DNA of 5,841 nt from an uncultured Bacteroides sp. (GTDB taxonomy: Bacteria > Bacteroidota > Bacteroidia > Bacteroidales > Bacteroidaceae): assembly GCA_900556845.1 (NCBI GenBank), contig USQO01000099.1:1-5841 (forward strand). Reading direction: 5' to 3'. The notes under the pieces are model-generated. The model had not been told where the DNA came from, did no database searches, and saw only the letters and a program-made list of their open reading frames with translations. The position numbers and the translations under genes are program-made. Shown in pieces: positions 5,801 through 5,841 of this stretch (position 1 is the stretch's first letter; every line of letters begins with the position of its first letter).

Positions 5801-5841
5801 CTGTCTCTTATACACATCTGACGCTGCCGACGATAAGGCTC
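5801..5841. other. Illumina Nextera adapter contamination (not genomic)
   Basis: Bases 5801-5819 (CTGTCTCTTATACACATCT) are the 19-base Tn5 mosaic end used in Nextera libraries. Bases 5820-5833 (GACGCTGCCGACGA) are the reverse complement of the Nextera i5-side adapter. The final eight bases, 5834-5841, read TAAGGCTC; their reverse complement GAGCCTTA matches, from memory, the Nextera XT i5 index S521. The order mosaic end, adapter, index is exactly that of read-through past a short fragment. This stretch should be trimmed and not annotated as a transposon. Confidence 0.98.

Noticed and set aside
5801..5819. Tn5 mosaic end, suggesting an inserted transposon
   Set aside because: It is followed directly by Nextera adapter and index bases and then the sequence ends, so it is a library artefact and not a mobile element.

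Overview
The window looks like chromosomal DNA from a member of the Bacteroidales (Bacteroides, Phocaeicola or a relative). The evidence is an exact match to the Bacteroides promoter consensus (TTTG, 20 bases, TAnnTTTG) before the peptidase gene, the lack of Shine-Dalgarno sequences at the starts, AT-rich spacers between coding sequence of moderate GC, and the protein families present. This is read by eye; no database was searched. Only bases 1-5800 appear to be genomic. The last 41 bases are an Illumina Nextera adapter left on the end of a contig.

Layout, left to right. (1) A complete LpxL/HtrB-type acyltransferase gene (15-935) is followed after 29 bases by glf, UDP-galactopyranose mutase (965-2068), on the + strand; the two are probably co-transcribed. 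(2) A GT2-family glycosyltransferase gene (2108-3016) lies on the - strand, convergent with glf. A single strong hairpin at 2085-2118 serves both genes and contains the transferase stop codon. (3) A divergent promoter region (3017-3157) separates the transferase from an M16 zinc peptidase gene (3158-4399, +). (4) A 233-base AT-rich spacer holds a perfect 10-bp inverted repeat and other short repeats. (5) A regulator with about seven membrane helices and a C-terminal AraC-type DNA-binding domain follows (4633-5745, +). (6) A short non-coding tail leads into the adapter (5801-5841).

The first three genes make sense together. Glf produces UDP-galactofuranose. The GT2 protein has metal-ligand and base motifs arranged as in mycobacterial galactofuranosyltransferase GlfT2, so it is a good candidate to use that donor. 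The acyltransferase beside glf suggests that the acceptor is a surface glycolipid such as lipopolysaccharide or lipooligosaccharide. That functional link is inferred from gene order and motifs. The M16 peptidase and the membrane-bound AraC regulator have no evident link to this module.

I found no RNA genes, CRISPR arrays or genuine mobile elements. The most distinctive biological items are the compact galactofuranose pair sharing one terminator and the membrane-anchored AraC regulator with a palindromic upstream region. I see no evidence of a wholly new system.
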